From NCBI GenBank assembly GCA_905250115.1, contig CAJNOI010000050.1, positions 248,706-312,705 of the forward strand: 64,000 nucleotides of DNA, written 5' to 3'. The notes under the pieces were generated by a model. It made no database searches. It was given only the letters and a program-made list of their open reading frames with translations, and was not told where the DNA came from. Shown piece by piece: positions 1 to 12,118 of this stretch (position 1 is its first letter; each line of letters opens with the position of its first letter). The position numbers were made by a program, and so were the translations under genes. The stretch comes from Adineta steineri. Its lineage: Eukaryota; Rotifera; Eurotatoria; Adinetida; Adinetidae.

Positions 1-2185
1 TTCTAATGAGAAAAAATCTACCGAGGCTATAAATACATTAAAACAAGATTATGAAAGACAATATGAAATCCTTAAAACTGAACTAACCGAATTACAAGAT
101 CGAGGTTTGAATTTCTTTTTCTTTTCTTCGATTTCAATTTCATATTAAAAATAGATCGCACACAAAATATGGCATCAAATGAACGCGAAACTCACTATGA
201 ATCTCAAATTAAAGAATATCAAACAAAACGAGATCAAGCTGTTCGTGAAACACAAGATCTTCGAAATGAATTAACAAAATTACAAGAAGATAAAAATCTT
301 AATGAAACGAAATTAAACGAATCGATTAGTACAATAAAACAAGATTTTGAAAAACAAATTCAATCTCTTAAAACACAAATTAATGAATTAGAAAATCAAA
401 GTTAGTTTTTTTTATTATTTAGGGATTGACGGAAAATGTCGAAAAAATAATAGGAAAATATCGAAAGTAACATTAGCGAAGATTTCAAAGATAAATAGGA
501 AAATATCTTGAAGGTGTGGGTAGGTGTGCATGTGAGTGTGGGTGTGGGTATTTCTTTTTTTAGCAAATACCCAGACTATCTCCACACAGACACCCACACC
601 CGCACACACTCATCGTATTATATTAAAATAAAAATTAAAAGCTTCATTTTCGATATTTTGTCTATCTTCATTTTCCTACTGATTATCTATTCTATTCGAC
701 GTCAGTCCTTTCGATCTTTATGCTTTTTTCTTTTCGATATTTGCCTTCATTTTTCTCGACATTTTCCCTTTCGACATTTAACACCGAACCCATTATTTAT
801 AGAAAATTATTCCTTTATTTTTCTTTCGTATAGATCAAACTAAAGCAAATGAATTTACTGAAAAAGATCAACAGATTAAAGAATATCAATCAAAATTAGA
901 TGAATTGAATAAAGAAAATACTCAATTACGTGAACAAATCGAACGTAATCAACAGGAAAATAATATAAAAATTAATCAATTAGAAAAAGAATTTCATGAA
1001 AAACAACAAACACAAAATGAATCTACTCAACGTGTAAATTATTTTGTTCAAATAATATTTTGAAGGATTTTTTTTGTTTATTTTCTAGACTGAAAATTTA
1101 ACAAAAGAATTTGAAGAATTAAAAGTATTAAATGAAACATTGAAAAAAGATTGTCAAGATTTACAAAATAAATATAATGATACTCAAAATGAATGTCAAA
1201 AACAAATAACATCCAATGAACAATTAAAAAATACCAATGATAATATTGTTAATGAAAAACAAGCTTTAATTGATCAATTAACAAAACAAATAAATGATAT
1301 GCAACAGGTTCAAGCTGAACTTATTGAAAAACAAATCAAACAACATGCTGATTTCGATCAACAACGTATTGAAAATACGAATAATCAAGAAAAATTATTT
1401 AAAGATAAAACTGAAGAATATGAAAAAGATCTAGTTTTAATGAAAAGTAAATTTAAAAAATTCTTCGTTTTTTCATTCAAAATAAATTTTCTCTAGGTCA
1501 ATATCTCGTTCAAATTGAAAATATGAATCTTGAAAATGAACAAGAGAAACTTCGTTTGAAAAATCAACTTCAACAAGCCCTTCAAGCTAGTAAATGATTT
1601 CGTTTTTTTTGAAAAGAATTCTATTCAATTATGTTTCTATAGATTCAGGGAATGTAAATACATCAACTAGTAATAGTAATGTAAAACAACTTGAATATGA
1701 ACTGACTGAAGCACGATATCAAATAGAAAAATTAGAAAAACAAATTGTAGTCAATACTACTAAAGATGATCGTTCGTCATTAGAAGGTCAAATTAATTTT
1801 CTTAATGATGTTATTGTTGAATTACGCAATACAAATGAACATTTAACAAAAGAAATGGAATTTCAAAAAAATCCATTTGCTGGAGATGATGAATTAACTG
1901 GAAATACAAATGGTCGAATGAAATCATCAGCTCCTCGACTTTATTGTAAGTTTTCGAAATAAACAAATCTATGTTTATTCATTTCCATATATATATTCAG
2001 GTGACATGTGTGAAGTATTTGATCAGCATGATACCGATGATTGTCCGAAACAAAGTTCACTTCTTGATGAACAACCACAAATAGATCATCAAACACGTGA
2101 ACGAGTATTACCACCACCAAGACTTTATTGTGAAAAATGCGAAGAATTTGATCATGATTGTAACGAAGCTGATGAAACATATTAG
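1..2185 (+). CDS. CLIP1: CLIP-170-like microtubule plus-end protein, C-terminal part
   Basis: Partial gene; the 5' part, with any CAP-Gly domains, lies outside the window. Exons by phase: 1-104, 155-400, 834-1033, 1089-1446, 1497-1589, 1643-1945, 2001-2185. Most of it is a long Gln/Lys/Glu-rich coiled coil. The end carries two CCHC-like zinc knuckles: RLYCDMCEVFDQHDTDDC and, 35 residues later, RLYCEKCEEFDHDC, and the protein ends DETY. This matches vertebrate CLIP-170, whose coiled coil is followed by two zinc knuckles and a terminal ETF motif that binds CAP-Gly domains and p150Glued. The role is plus-end tracking and dynein/dynactin recruitment. The terminal aromatic is Tyr rather than Phe, still compatible with an EEY/F-type motif. 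Intron 401-833 is unusually long and carries a telomere-like inverted repeat. Confidence 0.85.
507..611. repeat. TGTGGG-type inverted repeat inside an intron
   Basis: The G-rich arm (GGTGTGGGTAGGTGTG, then GAGTGTGGGTGTGGG) is followed after a short AT spacer by a C-rich arm (CCACACAGACACCCACACC). It can fold into a hairpin. It begins with CTTGAAGG, like the CTTGAGGG seen at other copies. Confidence 0.7.
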
Positions 2186-2498
2186 ATATAGACTTTATTT
2201 TTATTTCATTAAATTTTTTTTTAACAGTGATCATATATTGATCGATTATTACATTTAATACTCTTCTTCTTCTATTACCGACACTATTCAATGGCCGGTG
2301 CTCGTTTTATCTGTTTGTGTATATTATAAACTTTTTCTTTGATCATATATACTCCTTTTTTTTCTTTTTTGTTTGCATTTTATATATTCATTGCTAGATG
2401 ATTTCAATCAAAGAAAGTAGATCATAATATGGGCTCATTTGGTTTTGTTTATTTGTTTTTTTTTCTTAAGACAATTTTTGTGTGATGTGATGCCACAA

Positions 2499-2504
2499 AA
2501 TAAA
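2499..2504 (+). terminator. Polyadenylation signal of the CLIP-170 gene
   Basis: AATAAA lies 314 nt after the stop codon and is followed by another AATAAA-like run and an A-rich tract. It is the best poly(A) signal before the transposon-like element. Confidence 0.45.
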
Positions 2505-2627
2505 AGCTCGCGTAATAAAAAAAAAACAAGCATTTAATGTTACTTTTTATATATAAAACATACTTCTTTTTCGACATTCATATTTTCTCTAAAGTGCAGA
2601 GAAATATATTAATCTTGATCTTCAAAT

Positions 2628-3221
2628 CAGTGATGCCAACTGTCATAATCAAAAAACCGGAATTCTAATGTCAAAATTCGGACGCTTTTTTTGTTAAATC
2701 CGGAAAGATTTTTAACAGTTAATTTTTACCGGCTAAAATAAACAAGTGACGCTCGTCTAAGAACTCGCTTAACTCTTTCTCGTAAAACTGTATCCTCTTC
2801 ACGCTTACTGGAAAAACAATTGAATACCGTGGAAAATAGGTTTTCGATGTTTTTTTGACCCTGCGGACATACAGGCAAGCAAGCAATCAATCAGGCAATT
2901 TATGTTTACTGGACTGTTTTCTACGAGAAAGAGAATTTTTATAGATCTTGTTCTCAATTATGTTATTTATTATTTCGGAAATCTCATGTTTCAGTATATT
3001 AAAAGAAAATCAACATCAAAATTTAAAATATAATAAACTGAATATATAAGAAATGATAAATTATGAATTCGGCTATTAATTAATACGTTGTTTTTTGAAA
3101 GAGTACTTTTTGACTAGAATGAATAAGTTTCAATAGTTCTGATTTTAACATATAAATAAAATTTAATCCAACAAAAATCATCTAAAACTTTTCTGAAAAA
3201 CCGGAAGGGTTGGCAACACTG
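2628..3221. mobile_element. Short terminal-inverted-repeat element (MITE-like)
   Basis: The left end CAGTGATGCCAAC and the inverse of the right end (CAGTGTTGCCAAC) match at 12 of 13 bases. Both are followed within about 25 bases by CCGG. The 594-bp interior has no ORF. An internal stretch (2749-2862) reappears inside a kinase-gene intron at 33129-33232. CAGTG-type ends resemble some hAT-like non-autonomous elements, but I could not find a target-site duplication, so the superfamily is open. Confidence 0.6.
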
Positions 3222-4050
3222 GTACTGAATCAAGCTATACGAATATCTGTTTGTTCCAAATTAGTAATTGGTGGATATGAATTATATTGGTAAGTTATAG
3301 AGATTATAATGTAATCTACTTCAGATGTATTTTTTTCATAATCATTATTTAGATAAGAAGTCGAATGAGATTGCTACTCCAGTTAATCACATGATAAAAT
3401 ATGGACAAGAAAACAATAAATAACGTGATTATATGTCGCATTATCCTCTTGTTATTGTGAAATATTGTTTGGGAATATTTTGAAATATCTCTTATATCGC
3501 TGTCTCCTTTTATATAAAGTCATTTTTCATATTATATTGTCAAAAATCTGTTGATCTGTCGTATTTAGCTGTAACACTTTAACTCTAAGTGAGTATCCGA
3601 TTTGGTCAATTGATTTTAATTGTTAATGCAATATTTTGTGTTAATTATAAGAATGGTTTATCTTGAGAGAAAAAAAGGAATATTCTTGGAGATGTGCCAA
3701 TCCAAGAAATAGTCTGTGTATGATGTAGCACTTTCATATCGGGTGATTAATTTCTTATGATGTGGCAGTTTACTACAATATTCTGAATACTATGTAAAGC
3801 ACGAGAAATATTTAGTGAGGCAGGTGATTTCTTTTGAGGAATAATAGTATAGATATATACCAAATATTATACAGCTCTGTACTGGGCTTGAAATCGTCAC
3901 ATAAAGGTCATTATTTTCTAAAGAATTTGCATGCAAAAAGATAGTTATTGTATTATGTTTTTCTTGTTGTTCCTATTCTTTTAGAATATTACTTACTGTA
4001 TAATTATAAATTAAAATTATTTTTACTATGTTTAATATAATTTATAGACG

Positions 4051-4279
4051 AATAAAGAAGATTCATCAATACAATGGGATAATATGGTAGTGAAATAAGA
4101 GATGATTTGTGTGATACTTATGACAAATCTGATGATGCACTCGGTTTTACATTGAAAACTATTGGCATGACAAGTCTTATAGCAGCATCTGCCACTGCAG
4201 GTGTACTTCCTGTTCAACTATTCTTTGGGACTGTGGCTGTTAGTACACTGGGATATCAAATTATTAGATCAGGATGATA
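4051..4279 (+). pseudogene. Possible small-gene remnant with one hydrophobic segment
   Basis: After an acceptor-like TTTATAG, one frame reads TNKEDSSIQWDNMVVK and stops. The shifted frame then runs DDLCDTYDKSDDALGFTLK, a hydrophobic stretch (TSLIAASATAGVLPVQLFFG) and ends LGYQIIRSG. Composition and the clean hydrophobic block look coding, but a frameshift and the lack of a start argue for a decayed gene or a mis-read exon. I do not recognise the family. Confidence 0.25.
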
Positions 4280-4737
4280 GATGCATATATAAGAATATCA
4301 AACTTGATAAGATTAATTTGTTCAAGACTTGACTTATAAATAAAAATTTTAAATAATGTAATACTAATTGTAACGGAAATTTATTTTAAATAAAAAGTAT
4401 TTTGAAATATATCAAATGGATTTTTTCAAATAAATTTATCGATTTGACTTTCATCACCATTTTAGACCGTTTTATATCTTGAGGATGGGTGTGGGTCTGG
4501 ATATAGGCACCGAAATCAAAGAAGAGCCATAAGCACATATACACCCAAAGCGACAGCCACGCCCTCATTCTTATACTAACTGAAAAATATCTACACCCTC
4601 AAGAATCTCTACTTTACAAATTTACTAACTTTATCTTTGTCTCTATTCTTTTTTTTAGAATATAATTAAATCACAATTTATTTTAAATAATTAATACTTA
4701 ATTAACCATAGAAAGTGTAAGAACAAAATACATTTTA
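4280..4737. other. Intergenic, telomere-like repeat only
   Basis: Holds the inverted repeat at 4478-4603; otherwise nothing recognisable. Confidence 0.5.
4478..4603. repeat. TGTGGG-type inverted repeat with CTTGAGG/CCCTCAAG ends
   Basis: Starts CTTGAGGATGGGTGTGGG and ends CTACACCCTCAAG, with the C-rich arm interrupted. It is one of the copies with clear matching outer termini. Confidence 0.6.
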
Positions 4738-6609
4738 TTACCACCATAAGCACAATTCACAATTTCGATGTTCGATATTATAATTATCAAGTAACTTTTC
4801 ATTATCAATCATTGTTTTCAATGGTTCAATTATTATATCATCACCACTGATCGCTATAAATGAGGAAAGATGACTGTTATGAATTCTATTCGACAACAAA
4901 ATTCGTAAAAATGATATGAGAACTGTTTTTGTGTTCGAAATCCAGAGACATTCCATTTGAGGAAAAAGTTTGTTGATCAATTGAACAGTAACAAGTGGGA
5001 GTTGACCAATTATTTTTACATTTCGCACATTATTATTGCATACTAAGTCAACTGTATTAGTTTGTTGATCTGACGATATTTCCATTTCAGATGATGATTG
5101 TACGTTAAGAACCAATTTTTGAACATTCGGCATATGATTAAGTAATTTAATAAAACAATTCAACCATTGATTATTAAATGAAATATTTAAATAAGTGATA
5201 TTTGTTAAAATTATAATATGACTTAGATTATCAATGAATGAGTTAATATTGATCCTATCATTACCTGTAAGTTCTAATTCAGTTACACGAGGAAATTTAA
5301 ATGGAAAATTGGCAACAACTTTTCGATTATGGATCGGCATTCGTGGTCCAACAGATAAATTGAAGATTGGATCTTGGTATGAGCATAAAGTATTATTTAA
5401 AAAATCACCAGTTTCACAAAAGTTTAGCCTAAAAGAAAAAACAATTATTATTTTCTAACAAATATTTTCTTTCATTGATTATACCAGCGTATTTGAGTTG
5501 AATACAATGCTAAATTTGGTGGTCTATTATGAGAGATACAGTTGCAATGTCTATGTGCGAAAAACCATCGTCGTTCGATCCAAAATCGAGAAGAAAATTG
5601 ATCAAGTAATGTTCGACAATGTTTGTTTCCATTAATATCTTTGATCAACGCACCATGATAATAAAGGAGAAACGTATGCAAACGTGGCATATGATGTAAA
5701 ATTAGTTGTTGCCATTGATAAGCATCTAATACGACGGTTTGATCAAAAATTGAAATTCGTAATAATTCGAGTTTAAAACCAACGATTGCAATGAATGATG
5801 CAAAGTCATTAAATGATGAAAGCCAATAACGTATTGAAATACTAGTTAGATTGCATGGAAATATAAATTGTTCTATAGGTATATTGTTATAACCCCATAT
5901 ATGTTCAACTGACAAATGACGGAGTTGAGGTGTATATGATAGAATACTATATATAGTTGCAAGAGTATCTGAACCATCCAAGACAAGATATTCAAGAGTC
6001 ATACTTCGTTGATCATCGCTCGTAGCCGGTGGAAATGAATATGTACCATACCGATTTGAACGCAAAAGTTTGGCATATTTTAAAACAGGTAAACGGCATA
6101 TTGATTGAAAAATAATATATAATTTATTACAATCGTGAAAATAGATTTTGAGAGAAAATAGTCGAGGTAATTGTCTTAAACTAATAAGGATAGAAAGTTC
6201 ATCATTTACATTAAAATCATTGAGTACGAGTGATTCGAGACGATTAAATGATGTATCAATAGGAAATGATGTAAAGAAATTTTTGATGAAAAATGGTTTT
6301 GATAATTGTAATGATATAATTCGATTAATATATGGACGAATAATATTGATCGAACGTTTGTTAAAATTAGTTTGAGACATAAATGAAATATTCAATTTGA
6401 GGAGGAAATAAGAACTATTGATGAGATATTGAAAACGATTATTAAGATTAGAAAAAGCTTCTAACATATGATAACCATCAAGATGATCGAAAATATCCAG
6501 TAAAAGTTCGTTTGAAAGATCTTCGAAATGAGTTGTTGACCTATAATTTCGTAAGGAAGAAAACTATGAAAATATAGAGATTACAAAATTCTCGTATTAC
6601 TTACAACAT
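4738..6609 (-). CDS. F-box protein with LRR-like C-terminal region
   Basis: Exons 6605-6609, 5485-6540 and 4738-5428 give 583 aa; the start ATG is split by the first intron (ATGTT|G). The N-terminus contains the F-box: HFEDLSNELLLDIFDHLDGY is a canonical F-box helix start. The rest is a string of irregular leucine-rich segments with repeated L-x-x-L-x-L spacing (for example RLESLVLNDFNVND and LEYLVLDGSD). The likely role is a substrate adaptor of an SCF-type ubiquitin ligase. Many related lineage-specific F-box genes are typical of rotifer genomes, and the target cannot be guessed. An upstream in-frame extension before the chosen ATG is open, so a longer N-terminus is possible. Confidence 0.7.
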
Positions 6610-7252
6610 TTTTCGTTTAGGTTCATTCAAGTCGTGAATGAACTGGACTGGACTATTGAAACAAACATTATAGTGCGTATATACTTTTACAGGAGAATGT
6701 AGTTTTTTTTAACTTACCTTTTCATCTTCACTTTTAGTTGTTTAGAAAAATGATTATTTTCAATGATGATGAATCTTTTATAGTACGTCGAAAGAGAAGA
6801 AGCATTTTCCTAGGCAAACTGAATCAGACGGCATTACGGACGAGAAAATTATTATGTAGGCCATCGCAAGATGTTCAATCGAAGTTCAATGTATATAGAA
6901 ATAGACATGTTTTCAATCGATCAGTAAATATGTGAATGAATACACACCCTCATCTATATAACTTAAGGGTGGGTGTGGGTGTGGCTCTTCTTAGATCTTG
7001 ATAACTATATCGACACCCACACCCTACACACACCCATATTCCAAACCCACATCCTCAAATCATTCTTACACATACTTCATAACAACCGTAGAACTATGTC
7101 TCAATGCAAAGACATCATGATTAAAGTTGCTTTGTAAGATTATATTTGATTAGTCGACTTATCTAAAATGTTGTATACAATATAGAGAAATTTGAAATAT
7201 AAATAGTATAATATATTTTCAAGGAAAATATATATGATAAGGAATTATTAGT
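6610..7252. other. Intergenic region upstream of the F-box gene
   Basis: Contains the inverted repeat at 6962-7059. The open frame at 6738-6935 has no family signature and I do not count it as a gene. Confidence 0.45.
6962..7059. repeat. TGTGGG-type inverted repeat
   Basis: Begins CTTAAGGGTGGGTGTGGGTG and ends with C-rich blocks and CATCCTCAA. It lies between the 5' end of the F-box gene and the 3' end of the propeller gene. Confidence 0.65.
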
Positions 7253-8845
7253 CTATGGATAACCAACAATAACTGGAAAATTAGTTTTTCCAGGTACAAC
7301 CTTCCATATTTTCATTGTTAAATTGTTAACTCCAAAATCAATAACAAACATAGAGAAGAAGAAATCATTATCATCACGAAAAATTCTATGATATTGTAAA
7401 CCACAACCATATTTTTTAGCAGGTTTAAATGCAGGATTAAAATGTATTTGTTCCCATTCACCTGATCGAGCACTTAATGTAGGTGATCTTAATAAACCTA
7501 ATACCCAATTTTGTTCTCCTAATGTCGTATCACAATTTAATGTTCCATCAGGAGCTTCAATTAAATGATAAAAATAATCTCCTGATTTGACCATACTACC
7601 TTCACCTCCACCGACACATAAACTTTTCGGATTCCATGTAATATTCCATGTATTACAATCCAATGGAGAGAATATTGCATCATTCGGAAGATCATAACCG
7701 GCTACATCATAGTTAACAAAATCTCGAGTACGAGCCATACCACGAGCAGCTTTATTATTAGGTCCATCCCAACCATGAAAAGTAATATAGAACCAACCAT
7801 TCATTTTTTCTATAATTTCAGGTGTGCCTTCATCATACATAGTTAATGTGCAATGTTTTCCTGTACCGGAACAGATTCTACTCCATAACTGTCCACCTTG
7901 AACAACAGGATTTTTTGGATTAGGTATAAAAGGACCTGACATAGGGTTACGTCCAGATCTTGAATAATGACAAAGAGACCAACGTCGATTATTACCAATA
8001 CATTGAGCTAGATAATGCCATGAATCTGTGTCATTATCGAAGAAAGGTGCTCCATCAAGTGCTGCACAATTATCAAAAGTTGAATTACCAGGAAGAGCAA
8101 CAACAGCTGGTTCCGACCATGTCTTTCCAAAATCTGTTGAATTTCGAACAGCAATACGTGTTAATGGTACGATACCATTGCAAAAAGCTGGAGTCGGTGC
8201 ATAGAAACCTTCTCTATAAAAAACATACCATCTTCCATCCAATGGTTTGATATATGTACCTACATTCCACATAGCTGTAGAACTTGGATCACCTTGAGGA
8301 GTAGGAAATACTGACGAACTAACTAATTCTAATCCTGCTTGACCAATAAAAATATCAGCTAATCCACCACCATCTAATTCATTTACAACTGTTTTATAAT
8401 GAACAATACTACTACAGCAATGATAAAATACACGAAATTCTAGTTTATGTCCAATAGTACTTGTAAAATAAAGAGAAAAAATTTGTGATTGAATATTACC
8501 ATAACCAAAATCAAGACGAGAAATATTTCTACTCATCAATATATGATCTAAATCTGCATCATTCACATCAACAGTTAATAAGTTTGATGAATCACCGGTA
8601 ATATTGTCTACTCCTAAATAGAAATCAACGCGCGATGATGCTGTTGTATTCCATGCATTTGTATAAGGTCCATATGTGAGATATCTTTCTGATGGATCTT
8701 GACTAACAACTATCCAAGCCGTATTATTAAAACGAGAACCTGTTTGATGATAAGCTTGTGTACCCGGATAAAATTCAAGTTGAAGAGCAACTGTACCACG
8801 ATAATACAATGATACAATGAGTAGTAATATTATATATATTCGCAT
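7253..8845 (-). CDS. Secreted five-bladed-propeller (GH43/sialidase-like) protein
   Basis: Single exon, 530 aa. Residues 1-20 are a signal peptide (MRIYIILLLIVSLYYRGTVA). An N-terminal beta-rich region is followed by a propeller-like region holding an Asp-box, STDFGKTW (pattern S-x-D-x-G-x-T-W, as in sialidases and related propellers). Later Trp-, Gly- and Asp-rich segments (DEGTPEIIEK, FYITFHGWDGP, GMARTRDFVNYD) resemble GH43/GH32-type hydrolases, where acidic residues near such strands are catalytic. Expected location is extracellular or lysosomal, acting on a glycan; the substrate is unknown. The absence of introns and the domain type suggest acquisition from a microbe. A TATA box sits upstream. 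Confidence 0.6.
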   Translation of the reverse strand: MRIYIILLLIVSLYYRGTVALQLEFYPGTQAYHQTGSRFNNTAWIVVSQDPSERYLTYGPYTNAWNTTASSRVDFYLGVDNITGDSSNLLTVDVNDADLDHILMSRNISRLDFGYGNIQSQIFSLYFTSTIGHKLEFRVFYHCCSSIVHYKTVVNELDGGGLADIFIGQAGLELVSSSVFPTPQGDPSSTAMWNVGTYIKPLDGRWYVFYREGFYAPTPAFCNGIVPLTRIAVRNSTDFGKTWSEPAVVALPGNSTFDNCAALDGAPFFDNDTDSWHYLAQCIGNNRRWSLCHYSRSGRNPMSGPFIPNPKNPVVQGGQLWSRICSGTGKHCTLTMYDEGTPEIIEKMNGWFYITFHGWDGPNNKAARGMARTRDFVNYDVAGYDLPNDAIFSPLDCNTWNITWNPKSLCVGGGEGSMVKSGDYFYHLIEAPDGTLNCDTTLGEQNWVLGLLRSPTLSARSGEWEQIHFNPAFKPAKKYGCGLQYHRIFRDDNDFFFSMFVIDFGVNNLTMKIWKVVPGKTNFPVIVGYP

Positions 8846-9236
8846 AGTCGTCTGTAATAACTAGACAAACTAGATAAAATATTTGTTAATGAAACCTTTA
8901 TATTAAACATACCAAAATAGATTCTTTATCTCTATTATTTATTATATGTGCATACAAGTAACTGATAAATTATATTCTCGTTGTTGTTCTTCTTCTTTTA
9001 TCTACGTTACTTCACTGCTACATAGTCTGGGTTTACATATAAAATTAATTGAAATTTATTTTAGTAGTTTTATACTTTCATTCATGATTTGTGATATTTT
9101 TCAAAGTATAGAGACTGGATTGTAGAACATTTATTATGTAAGAATTAATTTTTCAAATTTATTTTGATATAGTTAAGTATTTTATGGCAATAAAAAAAAT
9201 AATGAAATACAGAGATATTATCTATAATATAAAAAA
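8846..9236. other. Intergenic
   Basis: Promoter of the propeller gene and 3' flank of the zf-PARP gene; nothing else seen. Confidence 0.5.
8896..8902 (-). promoter_or_regulatory. TATA box of the propeller gene
   Basis: Minus-strand TATAAAG about 50 nt upstream of the ATG, giving a short predicted leader. Confidence 0.5.
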
Positions 9237-9770
9237 CTATTCCTCATCCAAATCACGTTTCCTCTTAGTTGATGTTGTACTCTTCTTAGCAATTACTTTA
9301 GATTTTGGTGTGAATTCTTCGTCGCTGCTATTGTCATTACCATTTTTCTTAGATGATACTTTTCTCTTTCGTTTTGTTGTCGACTTATTAACTTTTAAAT
9401 TCTCGAATGCTGTTGATATTCTAAAACGACATAATCATATCCATATTTCTATGTAAAGTAGAAATTATTCGTAATCTTACTTCTCTTGATCAGCAGGTTT
9501 TAATTTAGAAAAGTTGTGTATTTCATGAATACCATCAAGTTTTTTTGTTTCGGGATGCTTCCAAAAACAATTGAAATGCATCCAAGCAGTATTTTTATAA
9601 CCTTCTTCGTCTTGTAACATAAGAGCTAGTCGTAATTCATTTTGTTCAATGTTCGTGTGGCATCCACGACATGTTGCTTTCGATGATTTTGCATATTCCG
9701 TCGTACAATGATAGGCAACACGGCGACTTATCGATTCTCCTAATTCATTGTCTTCAAAACGCTTCAACAT
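9237..9770 (-). CDS. Small PARP-type zinc-finger nuclear protein
   Basis: Exons 9481-9770 and 9237-9420 give 157 aa. Residues ~20-90 form one PARP-type zinc finger: EYAKSSKATCRGCHTNIEQ supplies the CxxC pair, and WMHFNCFW supplies the His and Cys ligands. In PARP1 and DNA ligase III this fold recognises DNA breaks. The C-terminal tail is basic and serine-rich, with KRKRK and TKRKRD (probable nuclear localisation signals) and an acidic SSDEE patch. There is no catalytic PARP domain, so this is a stand-alone finger, perhaps a DNA-damage sensor or chromatin protein. The ATG is two bases after an acceptor-like TTTTATTTAG, suggesting a spliced leader or 5'UTR intron. Confidence 0.75.
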
Positions 9771-10307
9771 TACTAAATAAAACAGAAATATAGACAATGC
9801 TATGCATATTACAACACATTTTTATTTTTTTTGTATCATGTATGAAGTTATGTCAACTGAGATGACGAAGCGAATCAAAGCGCTAAGTGCAACGTATTAA
9901 TAATATAACTAGACTACCATCAAAATTATAGATATTCTATAAAAATAGAATTGAAATATACGTAGTTAAATTTATTTATCAAAAACTATAATAATCCACA
10001 TGATTCATACATTTTCTTTTTTGGGATACAAAGCATAAATAACTGGTGCCGATGGCGTGCGAAAAATATATTTTATACAGATGTATATTCAGTACATTTC
10101 ATTGTGTTGGCGTAAGCAGGTTTTGTAAATTACATCTATGATTATGTGTAAAAATAGAAAAAAATCACATGAGAAAAATATTTAGTATTAACAATATAAA
10201 CAGTAAACACAGCTGACGTTATTCAGATCGACTGAGCCTATAAATACAAATGACGTTTAGAGTAGTATTTCAATATTATTTCATTCTAGAATAAACAGAC
10301 AAACAAC
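9771..10307. other. Intergenic between divergent genes
   Basis: Shared upstream region of the zf-PARP gene (-) and the small secreted gene (+). Only the TATA box of the latter is recognisable. Confidence 0.5.
10239..10246 (+). promoter_or_regulatory. TATA box of the small secreted peptide gene
   Basis: TATAAATA 62 nt before the ATG. Confidence 0.55.
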
Positions 10308-10705
10308 ATGAATACAATATTTAAGCTTATATGCATCGTATATATAGTTGCATGTGTATGGGCAGCACCAGGTAGGTAATTGGAAGATTTTAGAGGAATG
10401 AATCATAAAAATAAATGTTACTAATGAATGCTTTTCTTTTAGCTTTAAATAATCCAGCTGTTAAATCTGGAAATTTTGGCATTAAACCAATGGTAAGTAC
10501 AAATATAAATTATCTTTGTCTTTATGGATGTTAAATTAATAAACTTGTATTTTTTTATATACAGCCAATGATGTGTCCAATGGTCATGTGTGCACAAATA
10601 CAACAACCATGTGATAACATCCAAATGAGTTATATGACTATTAATGGTCAACAGTGTCCAGGTTGTCGATATTGTGCTACACCATTAGCTACTACAGATT
10701 CATAA
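10308..10705 (+). CDS. Small secreted Cys-rich protein
   Basis: Exons 10308-10371, 10443-10492 and 10565-10705 give 84 aa; all three junctions are GT-AG and close in frame. Residues 1-20 (MNTIFKLICIVYIVACVWAA) are a strong signal peptide. The mature part has Cys and Met clusters (MMCPMVMC, CPGCRYC), six Cys in all, which suggests disulfide bonding or metal binding. I do not recognise the family. Each exon is too short to stand out as an open frame, but the TATA box, signal peptide, phase-consistent introns and an AATAAA at 10766 together make a real gene likely. Confidence 0.7.
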
Positions 10706-10765
10706 AATTTTAACTATAAACTGTATTATCTATTATATGTATACGATACAATAGCTAGTATTCAA

Positions 10766-10771
10766 AATAAA
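10766..10771 (+). terminator. Polyadenylation signal
   Basis: AATAAA 61 nt after the stop of the small secreted gene, followed by a (TA)n run at about 10782-10806. Confidence 0.5.
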
Positions 10772-10929
10772 TCTTCCTATTAATATATATATATATATAT
10801 ATATATACATTATAAACTGATGATTGTTCTCTTTAAGAATTTATGTCATTGCAAACTCTCTACTTTGATAAATTAACTTGTTTTATCTAGATTACATGTC
10901 TTATATATAATCAGTATTTGTATACATTT

Positions 10930-11007
10930 CTTGAGTGTGGCGTGGGATTGTATTTAACGGTGACTGTGAATATTATATGGCAGTGATACTCACAACCACA
11001 CCCTCAA
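10930..11007. repeat. TGTGGG-type inverted repeat at the left edge of the duplicated block
   Basis: Begins CTTGAGTGTGGCGTGGG and ends CACAACCACACCCTCAA. It lies about 80 bp from the first base of the ice-binding duplication. Confidence 0.65.
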
Positions 11008-12108
11008 AATCCTATGAACTAAATATCGACGATTTCTTGAAATATTTATTAAATACTAAAACTCATTCTGCATATCGATGTAGTCTTAGAGTTTAAATAA
11101 TGTTATTCTAGACAGCTATATTTTATTTTTCAATGCAGTGAAAATTTTGACGATAATATATTCGAAAATTAGAAAATGAATTTTTCTATGCGTGTTATGT
11201 TATTCAAGATAAACAAAGTGACGTTATCATTAATAGATTATTTCCATTGTTTAGAAAAAAAAATAACTGTGATATTATTTATCGAAATATTCTGTAAGAG
11301 TAGTACTACCACGTCCAATCTTGTTGATTCATCATTTACATTATAAAACAAACTATCGATTAAAAAGGTGTGCATATGTAGAAATAATTTATTTCAATGA
11401 ATTGAATTAATCAAAATAATATATGTTTCATTCTGATCTTTATCAACATCAATATAATATCGAGATTCTATTAAAATATCGAATTAAATTAAATATTTTT
11501 GAATGAAGAGAATATTGTGTTTTTTTATTCCATTCTTCAGTAAATGGTTTTAGATGTTTAAAAAATTTGAATTAAACTATAATAGATACGAATCGGATCC
11601 GAATAGTTTTTTTGAATGTTGTTAAGAATTTGCTGCACCGTCTTTATCCATTTAGTTTTTAAATATTTCTTCTCGCTTCCTAATACGTCTTTTCATCAAT
11701 GACTGAATTCAAGACCGAACTCGAACGTTTACATTCGGTACATACCTTTGTGCGTTATTTATACTTTCGATTCTTTCTATAAATCGATTTCACGATATGA
11801 CCTTGAATGATGGCATCATATATTTATTAATTTAAATCGCAATTCGTATGAATCAGATACGAACAGTGACCTTTGTTTCTTTTTCATTTAATGTTAGAAA
11901 ACAAAAATATAGAAGATTACATATTTATTCTAGTTTATGCATGACGAACATTTCACACGATTCATAAAGATCAATTTTCATTTCAGTGTTTTTCTAAGTA
12001 ACCTTTGATTATCTTGTAACTTCACACCTCGTATTGGCATTTCAATTGTTACTGTCCTTCATAGTTCGAGAAGAAAGGTTGATAGGTAAAGATAGTCGAA
12101 ATTCTAAC

Positions 12109-12118
12109 TATATATAAG
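12109..12118 (+). promoter_or_regulatory. TATA box of ice-binding gene A
   Basis: TATATATAAG, 54 nt upstream of the ATG; the same sequence precedes copy B. Confidence 0.65.

Larger units (their letters stand above)
2186..4031. other. Intergenic stretch holding the TIR element
   Basis: Apart from the element at 2628-3221 I see only AT-rich DNA with no convincing exon on either strand. Confidence 0.5.

Noticed and set aside
6738..6935. 65-aa open frame upstream of the F-box gene
   Set aside because: No family signature, splice context or conservation argument.
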